Source: Phycisphaerae bacterium (GTDB lineage Bacteria; Chloroflexota; Anaerolineae; 4572-78; J111). Taken from it: a stretch of DNA of 64,000 nucleotides. A program made the translations under genes and the position numbers. The number at the start of each line of letters is the position of its first letter. The stretch's first letter is position 1. The DNA is taken from the NCBI GenBank assembly GCA_028285035.1, contig JANQQF010000061.1, positions 52,194 to 116,193 on the forward strand, read 5' to 3'. Shown here one piece after another: positions 57,093 through 64,000 of this stretch. The notes below the pieces were generated by a model that saw only the letters and a program-made list of their open reading frames with translations, did not search any database and had not been told where the DNA came from.

Positions 57093-57627
57093 ACCGCTAT
57101 TGTATCACAGCCAAATATCTCTTTCCAAAAAAATAAGTTAGTCACTTAAACTACCGCCCCTAATCAGTTTCTATGTCAATTGATCCACTGTCTAATCGTC
57201 AAAATCCAATTAATCGCCCATCTCAACAAAAAAATAGTCCTAATTTCCCACTCATAATTTAAGATTTGATGTTATAATCCAATCGCAATTTAATGTAAGG
57301 TATTTACCATTTTTGTAGGAGCTAAGTAATTTGCAAAAAATCTATGGGCAAAACAACACAATTTACCCCAAATAGACCAAAAACCGAGAAATTTTTGCGA
57401 ATTATCAACAACCAAACTGGATTGCAACTATTTTTTAGCGTAATTTTTGTCCTTGCAAAAATCTATTTTTCTTAAAATTCTCGCCAGTTTACTTAAGTCT
57501 TACATTCAACAAACCGATCTTTAACAACATATCAGGATGCCGTAAGTATTTTTTATTGTAACCAAAGTTGTTCCTAACTTTTTACAACAAAAATACTTGT
57601 CAGCGCCCACAGCCGGAGGTTTATCAA
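57093..57627. other. AT-rich gap before the beta-helix gene
   Basis: 535 nt, no gene. TATAAT at 57273-57278 is a promoter candidate, which would give a long leader. Two direct repeats TTGCAAAAAATCTAT (57331-57345) and TTGCAAAAATCTAT (57453-57466). A long hairpin at 57544-57598 (AAGTATTTTT...AAAAATACTT) lies just ahead of the RBS CGGAGG. Confidence 0.5.
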
Positions 57628-59733
57628 ATGAAATCCAGAACTCATACTAGATTTGTCATCGGACTAATTATCTCATTTCTCGCTCTCAATTTCGCTACAA
57701 CCGCTGTATCAGCGCAGGATCCTGATATGACGCTTTATTTTCCCATCATCACCAAGGCCATAACCTTGGATGAACGTCTTACAATTACCCCTTCTACTCA
57801 CACGGCCACCGTCATTTCGCCGTATATAGCCGATCTTGATGATGACAATGCCATACTTTATTACCGCAAATCTGGGACATCAACTTGGGTACAAGGCCCA
57901 AGTATGGCCCAAGTTAGCGCTGCTTTAGAATGGCGAGGCAGTATTGTTTCGCTTGAGCCAAGCACCACATATGAGCTTGAAATCCGTTATGAAGATGGCG
58001 GAGGGAATGTGTTAAGTGTGGCTGGGGGAATATTTGCCACCTTACCAGACTACCCTGAGGTAGGGGGAAGTGGTACAACTTACACTGTCCCCACCGATGG
58101 TTCTTTAGAAACCGTGCTTGATATGAGCCAGCCTGGCGATACAATCCAATTGCTCTCCGGCACGTACCACGAATCGATAACTCTCAACTCCGAGCATTCG
58201 GGCACCGCTGGTCAATATGTCACGATTGAACCTGCTGATGGGGCCACTGTCATTTTTGATGGTTCCGATCAAAATATTAACAGTGCCGGCAATGATTGGA
58301 CATTCTATCAGAGTCACGCAAATGGGGACATCTACTACACTGATTTAGCCTACGGCGACACCAACAACTGTAGTTCAACGATGCAGCCCGGATATGTGGG
58401 ACAAACATTTAATGGAAAGCAAACCCGCTATATGTTATTCGACAGTGGAACAGATGATTGGACCAATGACTTTCTAGCAGCCCAAGGGGGCAAAGCCTTC
58501 TATGTGTGTGATGGTTCTGGACCTGGGCCGGTGCAACGATTGTATGTTGCGACCTACAATGGCGACGACCCTGATAATCAGGACATGCATATTGGCGAAC
58601 TGACCCGAGCTTTCCATTTCCGCAACGCAGATTATATTCGCATTCGTGGCATCGAGTTTCGACACTATACTTGGTTTGGGCTTCTGTTTGGCTTTGCTTC
58701 TGATGAAGAGTCTGGGCCAGATTACAACATTATTGAAAACAACACCTTCCACGGCATTGGTCGACATCACATTCGGATGAGCGGGCAAGCTGGGGCAGGT
58801 TATATCACCCACAATTTGATCCAGAACAATCAATTTTCCGAGGATGGTTATCGGGATGCCAACTGGGTTTGGGCGGTATCCTATCTCAAAGCGCGTAGTG
58901 GTGTCATCGGCATTCGCATTGACAATACTGGGTCTGGCAATCGGCTGGGGGGGAACACATTTACTTCTGGACACGACGCCATTGCCATCACCAATGAGTC
59001 GAGTGATGTTGATGTTTACAACAACACGATTACTGAATGTATGGATGATGGTATTTCAATCGACAATAATCCCGGTCAGAATATCCGCGTTTGGGGTAAC
59101 ACCATTAACGATTGCTTTGTGGGGATATCCATTCAAGATTGGAACAACGCTCAACCTGGCCCAGCCTACATCTACCGCAATCTAGTTACGGGTGGGGTTG
59201 ATCCACAAAATCGTACCGACTATTTAGGCGGGACGGATGGTTACGACACCGACACCATCTTCAAGGCTGGCAGTGATCAAATTCCCAACGGCTCAGTATT
59301 TGTCTATCACAATACATTCCACAATATCCAAGGCACTAATGGTCACGGACTCCGCGACTCGGGTGGCACCAATTTTGCCAACATGACCACTCGCAACAAC
59401 ATTTGGAATGTGGATGGCCGAGTCATTTATTTGCAATCCACCAACACGCTGGCCAACAATGACTTTGATTGCGACAACATGCACAACATTGTAGATGATA
59501 ATCGCTTCGTCACTTGGGGCAGTGGCAATATTTTTACCAATTTAGCCACATTCCAAGGCCAAACTGGACATCAAACAAATGGTATTTCTAACAATGCGAC
59601 CAGTTTTGATGCGAACTTTAACTTGCAGGCGGGCAGTCCAGACATTGATGCTGGCTGTATCGTGCCAGGCTTCAGTGACGGTTATATCGGCTCAGCCCCA
59701 GATATGGGCGCTTTTGAATTCACTCCGCAATAA
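57628..59733 (+). CDS. Secreted right-handed parallel beta-helix protein
   Basis: 701 residues from MKSRTHTRFVIGLIISFLAL (ATG 57628; CGGAGG 8 nt upstream). Signal peptide with probable cleavage after AVSA (~29). A fibronectin III-like segment at ~50-130 (TITPSTHTATVISPYIADLDD, LEPSTTYELEIRY) leads to a beta-helix of repeated strands with NN/DN ladders (IIENNTFHGIGRHHIR, YNNTITECMDDGISIDNN, YIYRNLVTGG). Such folds are found in polysaccharide lyases and adhesins; catalytic residues cannot be picked out. Stand-alone gene. Confidence 0.87.
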   Translation: MKSRTHTRFVIGLIISFLALNFATTAVSAQDPDMTLYFPIITKAITLDERLTITPSTHTATVISPYIADLDDDNAILYYRKSGTSTWVQGPSMAQVSAALEWRGSIVSLEPSTTYELEIRYEDGGGNVLSVAGGIFATLPDYPEVGGSGTTYTVPTDGSLETVLDMSQPGDTIQLLSGTYHESITLNSEHSGTAGQYVTIEPADGATVIFDGSDQNINSAGNDWTFYQSHANGDIYYTDLAYGDTNNCSSTMQPGYVGQTFNGKQTRYMLFDSGTDDWTNDFLAAQGGKAFYVCDGSGPGPVQRLYVATYNGDDPDNQDMHIGELTRAFHFRNADYIRIRGIEFRHYTWFGLLFGFASDEESGPDYNIIENNTFHGIGRHHIRMSGQAGAGYITHNLIQNNQFSEDGYRDANWVWAVSYLKARSGVIGIRIDNTGSGNRLGGNTFTSGHDAIAITNESSDVDVYNNTITECMDDGISIDNNPGQNIRVWGNTINDCFVGISIQDWNNAQPGPAYIYRNLVTGGVDPQNRTDYLGGTDGYDTDTIFKAGSDQIPNGSVFVYHNTFHNIQGTNGHGLRDSGGTNFANMTTRNNIWNVDGRVIYLQSTNTLANNDFDCDNMHNIVDDNRFVTWGSGNIFTNLATFQGQTGHQTNGISNNATSFDANFNLQAGSPDIDAGCIVPGFSDGYIGSAPDMGAFEFTPQ

Positions 59734-59739
59734 TCCCAT

Positions 59740-59781
59740 AAGGCTGGAAGAATTACCCAACCTTCCATATCTTCCAGCCTT
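59740..59781 (+). terminator. Hairpin after the beta-helix gene
   Basis: AAGGCTGGAAG / CTTCCAGCCTT, a perfect 11-bp stem with a 20-nt loop, 6 nt past the stop. There is no T-run, so termination is likely but not certain. Confidence 0.55.
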
Positions 59782-59810
59782 CCAACAATCCACCCCCCCT
59801 TGACAACCTA

Positions 59811-59819
59811 TGATATAAT
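59811..59819 (+). promoter_or_regulatory. Extended -10 promoter of the leuS leader
   Basis: TGATATAAT, a TG-N-TATAAT extended -10. The start site would fall near 59826, so the leader RNA begins almost at its RBS (AAGGAG 59827-59832). Confidence 0.55.
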
Positions 59820-59839
59820 GGTTGCCAAGGAGTAAACGA

Positions 59840-59989
59840 ATGATGTACAAACAGCACAATTTTTTGCCATTAAATCAAATTACAGTTAATCTATGCAGCC
59901 GATTCACGACGCTGCTATTTGTGCTTTCTGGACACCTTAGTCGGCCACATACCACCCTTCGACCGCTGCTCCTTTATGTAAAGGATTAA
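59840..59989 (+). CDS. Leucine-rich leader peptide of leuS, 49 aa
   Basis: ORF ATG ATG TAC AAA ... GAT TAA with AAGGAG 7 nt upstream. Eleven of 49 codons are Leu (TTG, TTA, CTA x2, CTG x2, CTT x4, CTC), with a CTG-CTC-CTT run at 59966-59974 near the end. This is much higher than in an ordinary protein and is what is expected of a leu attenuation peptide. It lies immediately before a terminator and 122 nt before leuS, so it senses charged tRNA-Leu for LeuRS control. No homologue is recognised by sequence. The second ATG (59843) is an alternative start. Confidence 0.7.
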   Translation: MMYKQHNFLPLNQITVNLCSRFTTLLFVLSGHLSRPHTTLRPLLLYVKD

Positions 59990-60050
59990 CGCAGATCTTC
60001 TACTTTCATTAGAAACGAAAGCCGGTCGAAATGATCGGCTTTTTTATTTT
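59958..60050 (+). promoter_or_regulatory. Transcription attenuator of leuS (terminator and antiterminator)
   Basis: Terminator: AAAGCCGGTC (60018-60027) with GATCGGCTTT (60033-60042), 10 bp incl. one G-U, loop GAAAT, then TTTATTTTT. Antiterminator: TTCGACCG (59958-59965, inside the leader ORF) pairs fully with CGGTCGAA (60023-60030), which is part of the terminator's left arm and loop, so the two exclude each other. A third small stem, CTTTC/GAAAG (60003-60007, 60017-60021), also competes with the terminator base. Confidence 0.75.
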
Positions 60051-60111
60051 TCCAGACAAAATAAACTTAATCAGGATCCTGTAAATCCTGTCCAAAATAA
60101 AGGATCAAACA

Positions 60112-62889
60112 ATGAGTACAAAATATAACCCCCAAGCCATTGAACAAAAATGGCAACAGAAATGGGAAGATGATGGCATTTATCGTGCCAAAGTCGATTG
60201 GGATAAACCGAAGCATTATGCCTTGACGATGTTGCCCTATCCCAGCGGCGATTTACACATGGGCCACTGGTTTGCGATGGCTCCCTCCGATGCCCGAGCC
60301 AGATACATGCGAATGAAAGGCTACAATGTGCTGTTCCCGATGGGCTTCGACGCCTTTGGCTTGCCTGCTGAAAATGCTGCCGTTCAGCGCAACATCCACC
60401 CCGCCAAATGGACCTACGCCAATATCGAGCGGATGCGGGTGCAGTTGCGTAGTATGGGCACGATGTTCGACTGGGAACGAGAAGCGGTCAGTTGCGACCC
60501 CGACTACTATAAATGGACTGAGTGGTTCTTCAAGCAATTCTACAAAAATGACTTGGCCTATCGCGGCGAAGCCTTGGTCAACTGGTCACCGACCTTGCAA
60601 ACAGTTTTGGCCAATGAGCAGGTCATCGACGGAAAAGATGAGCGCACAGGACAGCCTGTCATCCAAAAGATGATGACCCAATGGTTCTTCCGCTACACCG
60701 CCTATGCCGACGAGATGTTGGATTTCAGCCACATCGACTGGCCCGAGCCGATCAAAATTATGGAGACCAACTGGATTGGGCGCAGTGAAGGTGCGCGTGT
60801 CACTTTCACCACCGAGCAGGGCGACCCATTGGAAATCTACACCACTCGCCCCGACACCCTGTGGGGAGCCACCTTTATGGTTTTGTCACCCGAACACGAC
60901 TTGGTCGCGAAGGTGACGACTGCCGAGCAAAAAGCGGCGGTCGAAGCCTATATCGAAACGGCAGCCAACATGACCGAGATTGAACGAACCTCGGACAGCC
61001 GAGAGAAAACGGGTGTTTTCACCGGCGGTTATGCGACCAACCCGGTCAATCAGGCCCAAGTGCCCATCTGGATTGCCGACTACGTCTTGAGCACCTACGG
61101 CACCGGCGCGATTATGGCCGTGCCCGGTCACGACGAACGTGACTTTGAGTTTGCCCGCAAATTCGATCTGCAAATCATTCCGGTGATTTTGCCGGAAGGC
61201 AGCGACTCGATTGAGGCCGATACAATGGAAACCGCCTACGTCGGTCCTGGCAAGATGATTAACAGCGGCCCGATTGATGACACGGCAGTGACCAATGACA
61301 AAGGGCGCAAAAATCCCTCGATCGATGCAGCGATCACCTGGTTGGAAGAGCACAACGCGGGCGAGGAAGCGGTCAACTATCGTTTGCGTGATTGGTTGAT
61401 CAGTCGACAACGCTATTGGGGTTCACCGATTCCAATCATCCATAAAGCGGACGGGACAATGGAGTCTGTGCCCGATGATCAGTTGCCTGTCGTCTTGCCT
61501 GATGATGTCGAATTTATGCCCTCTGGTCGCAGCCCATTGACTTATGAAGAAGGCTTCTTAAAAACAACCGACTCAGACGGCAATGAGGCAAAGCGAGAAA
61601 CAGACACGATGGACACCTTTATGTGTTCCTCGTGGTATTGGTATCGTTACTTGAGTCCAGATTATCAGGATGGCCCCTTTGATCCTGAAGAAGCCGCCTA
61701 CTGGTTGCCTGTAGATGTGTACACCGGTGGGGCCGAACACGCCACGATGCACCTGTTGTACTCCCGTTGGTTTGCCAAAGCGATGCGTGATTTGGGGATG
61801 TTCGACGAGGCAATGGAGATTATGAAGCAGCATGATCGCGATCCGGAGTCAATGACTTGGGGCGAGCCAATGTTGTTGTTGCGCAACCAGGGGCAAATCT
61901 TGGGCGAGGAACGTACCGGCGACTTTGTGATGGCCACAGGCCGCTGGGAGGGCGATAAGTTGTTCACCGATCACGTCGCCGTCGGGCACCCCAGCGATGT
62001 GCCTGCCGACTTTGACGGCGCGGCTGGCGAATTGATGCGCCGTACCGAAAACATCATGCGCGTGGCGACGGGCGAGAACAAAATCACGGTCGTCGAAATT
62101 GTACCAGACGCAGTCGTCGACATCCCTGACATTCCCGGCGAAAATAGCTTTAATCAATTGAAGCATCATTTGGAAATTCAGCGGATGTCCAAGAGCAAGG
62201 GCAACGTCGTCAATCCCGACGAATTGGTCGCCGAGTACGGCTCCGACACCGTACGGGCTACCTTGATGTTTGCCTTCGATTGGCAAAAAGGGGGTCCATG
62301 GAGCAGCAGCGGGGTCAAAGGACCACGGGGCTGGATTGATGATGTGTGGCGCTTGGTCACCGACACACCTGCCGTTGAGGGCGAACCGAGCGAGGCTCAA
62401 ATCCGCGATGTCCAGCGCAAGACCCACCAAACCATCGAGGCCTGTACCCGTGATATGGAAAACTTTGCCTTCAACACCGTCATCGCCGCCTTGATGGGCT
62501 TCCGCAATGCCTTGAACGATGTCCGCCAAACGCCGGTTGTTGGCACCCCCGCCTGGCAGGAAGCTATCGAAACGATGATCTTGTTGATGGCACCCATCAC
62601 CCCGCACATCGCCGAGGAGTTGTGGGGCCACTTGGGTAACGCGTACAGCGTTCATCAACAAAGCTGGCCGAAGTTCGATGCTGAACTAGCGAAAGAAGAC
62701 ACCGTGGAAATCGCCGTTCAAATTAACGGCAAAATCCGGGCTAAATTGAATATGTCCCCCGACATCGATCAAGAGGCTGCTAAAGCGCAGGCCTTGGCTG
62801 ATGAGGATGTCATTCGCCACCTGGATGGTAAGACACCGAAGAAGATGATTTATGTGCCAGGGCGGTTAGTGAATATAGTCATCGGTTAA
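60112..62889 (+). CDS. leuS: Leucyl-tRNA synthetase
   Basis: 925 residues, class Ia enzyme charging tRNA-Leu. HIGH motif as HMGHW in LPYPSGDLHMGHW at ~45. The editing (CP1) domain lies at ~220-420 (TTRPDTLWGATFMVLSPEHDL, GTGAIMAVPGHDERDFEFA), and KMSKS appears as RMSKSKGNVVNPDEL at ~690. The insert YSRWFAKAMRDLG and the anticodon-binding helical domain are complete. Leucine is coded mostly by TTG here, unlike the mixed Leu codons in the neighbours. RBS AAAGGATC. Controlled by the attenuator directly upstream. Confidence 0.98.
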   Translation: MSTKYNPQAIEQKWQQKWEDDGIYRAKVDWDKPKHYALTMLPYPSGDLHMGHWFAMAPSDARARYMRMKGYNVLFPMGFDAFGLPAENAAVQRNIHPAKWTYANIERMRVQLRSMGTMFDWEREAVSCDPDYYKWTEWFFKQFYKNDLAYRGEALVNWSPTLQTVLANEQVIDGKDERTGQPVIQKMMTQWFFRYTAYADEMLDFSHIDWPEPIKIMETNWIGRSEGARVTFTTEQGDPLEIYTTRPDTLWGATFMVLSPEHDLVAKVTTAEQKAAVEAYIETAANMTEIERTSDSREKTGVFTGGYATNPVNQAQVPIWIADYVLSTYGTGAIMAVPGHDERDFEFARKFDLQIIPVILPEGSDSIEADTMETAYVGPGKMINSGPIDDTAVTNDKGRKNPSIDAAITWLEEHNAGEEAVNYRLRDWLISRQRYWGSPIPIIHKADGTMESVPDDQLPVVLPDDVEFMPSGRSPLTYEEGFLKTTDSDGNEAKRETDTMDTFMCSSWYWYRYLSPDYQDGPFDPEEAAYWLPVDVYTGGAEHATMHLLYSRWFAKAMRDLGMFDEAMEIMKQHDRDPESMTWGEPMLLLRNQGQILGEERTGDFVMATGRWEGDKLFTDHVAVGHPSDVPADFDGAAGELMRRTENIMRVATGENKITVVEIVPDAVVDIPDIPGENSFNQLKHHLEIQRMSKSKGNVVNPDELVAEYGSDTVRATLMFAFDWQKGGPWSSSGVKGPRGWIDDVWRLVTDTPAVEGEPSEAQIRDVQRKTHQTIEACTRDMENFAFNTVIAALMGFRNALNDVRQTPVVGTPAWQEAIETMILLMAPITPHIAEELWGHLGNAYSVHQQSWPKFDAELAKEDTVEIAVQINGKIRAKLNMSPDIDQEAAKAQALADEDVIRHLDGKTPKKMIYVPGRLVNIVIG

Positions 62890-62921
62890 TACTGGAAACC
62901 ACCTTAAAAATAGGTTGAATT

Positions 62922-62950
62922 AAGGCCAGTCTGTTAAAGGCTGGCTTTTT
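62922..62950 (+). terminator. Terminator of leuS
   Basis: AAGGCCAG / CTGGCTTT stem (one G-U pair), 11-nt loop, followed by TTTATTG; 33 nt past the stop. Confidence 0.8.
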
Positions 62951-63106
62951 TATTGCCTTAATAAATTTTGATCGACAGTAGTCCAAAATTGAACTAAATG
63001 AAAAGGTCTTATTTTAAGTGAGGATTTAGACTAGATAAAGAAGGGTATCTTTCAGAATAGTTCTTATCAGATTGACTTTTTATTATACTGATTTCAATAA
63101 TTCTGC

Positions 63107-63853
63107 TTGATTAACTGCCTCAACTTAGCTAGAATTAAGTATTCGATTTACATATTTCCAAGAAAGTTTGAGCTAGTGGATTGGGTAAAGAAAGCCATTG
63201 AAAACCTAATACCGTTGAGTAAAGAACAGGTTAGTCTGGAAAATGCCCTTACTGAATGGTATGCTACTGAACATGTCATTGACTATCAGACACCCTCGGA
63301 AACGTGTGAGCTGTGTGGTAAAACAGGGTTACGGTATCATTACGAGATTTCTAACACAGAAACCGCTCAAAAAATATGGGTTGGTTCTAAGTGTATTCTT
63401 CGCTTTGAGGGGATTGCGGTATATGGTCAAAATCGTGAATTACTTCAAGGGAAAGATAGGGAAAAGCGGCTAAGAGATTTCATCCTTGAACATGAAAAAG
63501 ATGCTGTATTAAAATGTTTACGAAGTCTCTATTCAGTCGTTTTTGAAAGTTACAGAGAACATATAGAAAAATATGTAGATGACTTCAAGGAACGTAACGC
63601 ATTTAGACCTTATCAGCTTCTATCTTTATTTAAGCAGATGCAAAAGTTTAGAGGAGCAGGTCAGGCTATTGGCAAGAATGAATTAGCACCCCATGATCTT
63701 AGACGGACTTATGCCCAATTAGGTTATGAGGCTGGTATACCAATTACACAAATTAGTAAGTTGTTGGGTCATGCTAGTGTAGCGACCACCCAACGGTATC
63801 TTAATCTAGATTTGGATTTGAATACAACAATTAGCGATTTTATTCCTGTTTAG
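63107..63853 (+). CDS. Chimeric protein: zinc-knuckle domain fused to a tyrosine-recombinase C-terminal fragment
   Basis: Up to 248 residues (TTG 63107; GTG 63176 is the more probable start, 225 aa). The N-terminal half is a Zn-binding module with CELCGKTG and VGSKCILRF (~67-102), followed by charged helices. From ~193 the sequence is the C-terminal core of a phage/XerD-type integrase: LAPHDLRRTYAQLGYEAGI, LLGHASVATTQRYL (catalytic Arg, His and Tyr). The first catalytic Arg, the Lys hairpin and the N-terminal half of the catalytic domain are missing. So the recombinase part is a fragment that cannot work alone. A recombination junction between two genes is the simplest explanation. Confidence 0.7.
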   Translation: MINCLNLARIKYSIYIFPRKFELVDWVKKAIENLIPLSKEQVSLENALTEWYATEHVIDYQTPSETCELCGKTGLRYHYEISNTETAQKIWVGSKCILRFEGIAVYGQNRELLQGKDREKRLRDFILEHEKDAVLKCLRSLYSVVFESYREHIEKYVDDFKERNAFRPYQLLSLFKQMQKFRGAGQAIGKNELAPHDLRRTYAQLGYEAGIPITQISKLLGHASVATTQRYLNLDLDLNTTISDFIPV

Positions 63854-64000
63854 GCTAAACAACTGCCGACAGTGAAACCATTAAGTGAGGATAAAAAATG
63901 GATCCATTGTAGTGCGGTGGAAAACCTGGAGAGAAATTAACCAACAATAAGAGAGGATGAGTGACAGGCTCGAGCCGCAATCTCAAATTCAGTTGGGGTA
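63854..64000. other. Right window end, no gene recognised
   Basis: 147 nt past the integrase-fragment ORF. One imperfect palindrome ACTGCCGACAGT (63868-63879). No coding signal. Confidence 0.5.

Noticed and set aside
59821..60111. T-box riboswitch in front of leuS
   Set aside because: No T-box sequence or specifier-loop arrangement; instead a Leu-rich ORF and a terminator/antiterminator pair are present.
61849..62661. Long open frame on the minus strand inside leuS (270 codons)
   Set aside because: It is antisense to a complete, well-conserved leuS; the composition (His/Asp/Gly rich) is that of a shadow frame, with no RBS and no recognisable domain.
1..64000. CRISPR array, rRNA operon, complete insertion sequence or prophage
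   Set aside because: No regularly spaced long repeats, no rRNA core sequences, no transposase or phage structural genes were seen; the only mobile-DNA trace is the integrase fragment at the right end.

Overview
The window is a 64 kb chromosomal segment of moderate GC. It most likely comes from a Chloroflexota (Anaerolineae-like) bacterium. This rests on overall style and not on a marker gene: many GAF-type sensor kinases with NarL-type regulators, repeated universal-stress/CBS proteins, a free-standing FMN glutamate-synthase domain and a PcrA with the tail typical of that group. There is no 16S rRNA, phage, CRISPR array or intact insertion sequence. The only mobile-DNA trace is an integrase fragment fused to another protein at the right end.

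Layout. 0-2.6 kb: pheT (cut by the window edge) and pheS. 2.8-7.0 kb: a small membrane protein, a DoxX protein with a double operator, and a heme operon hemA-hemG plus a Cys-rich winged-helix regulator. 7.2-20.2 kb: a respiratory block on the minus strand with cytochromes c, a cbb3-type oxidase (ccoN, ccoO), small membrane subunits, a copper P-type ATPase (ccoI-like), a SafE2 protein, a MerE-like protein, a CcoG/NapH-like ferredoxin and two regulators. 20.6-25 kb: a four-GAF histidine kinase and a receiver fused to an APH/kinase-fold domain. 25-31 kb: a CBS-CBS-Usp-cNMP-Usp-cNMP operon divergent from a PAS-GAF kinase/NarL-type regulator pair and a DoxD protein. 31-42.6 kb: metabolic and housekeeping genes, including a glutamate-synthase-like protein, a DM13 protein, an SDR/kinase pair, tRNA-Ser(GGA), pcrA, a methyltransferase and an MFS pump. 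42.8-47.4 kb: a second stress block of CBS, cNMP, Usp, HAD, Usp-Usp-HPF and a 43-aa membrane peptide. 47.5-59.7 kb: DUF445, DinB, a receiver-Roadblock protein, a hybrid kinase, an MFS pump, a TPR protein, an XRE/membrane operon and a secreted beta-helix protein. 59.8-62.9 kb: leuS behind a leucine-rich leader peptide and an attenuator. The right end holds the chimeric integrase ORF.

How the parts may work together. A palindrome with the form CTAGTCA-N2-TGRCTAG (7-2-7, the spacing used by NarL-type regulators) recurs in at least seven or eight intergenic positions. They lie beside hemA, the CcoG-like gene, the cytochrome/kinase divergon, the CBS-Usp operon/kinase divergon, DoxD, the second CBS gene, the Usp-Usp-HPF operon and the small membrane peptide. 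I did not see it beside pheST, pcrA, leuS or the MFS pumps. With two NarL-type regulators, GAF kinases, high-affinity oxidase genes, Usp proteins and a hibernation factor, this looks like a DosR-like oxygen/energy-starvation regulon that has evolved separately. The second highlight is the leuS leader: 11 Leu codons in 49, a strong terminator, and an 8-bp antiterminator pairing between the peptide-coding region and the terminator stem. The window also holds heptad-phased degenerate repeats in many intergenic gaps.
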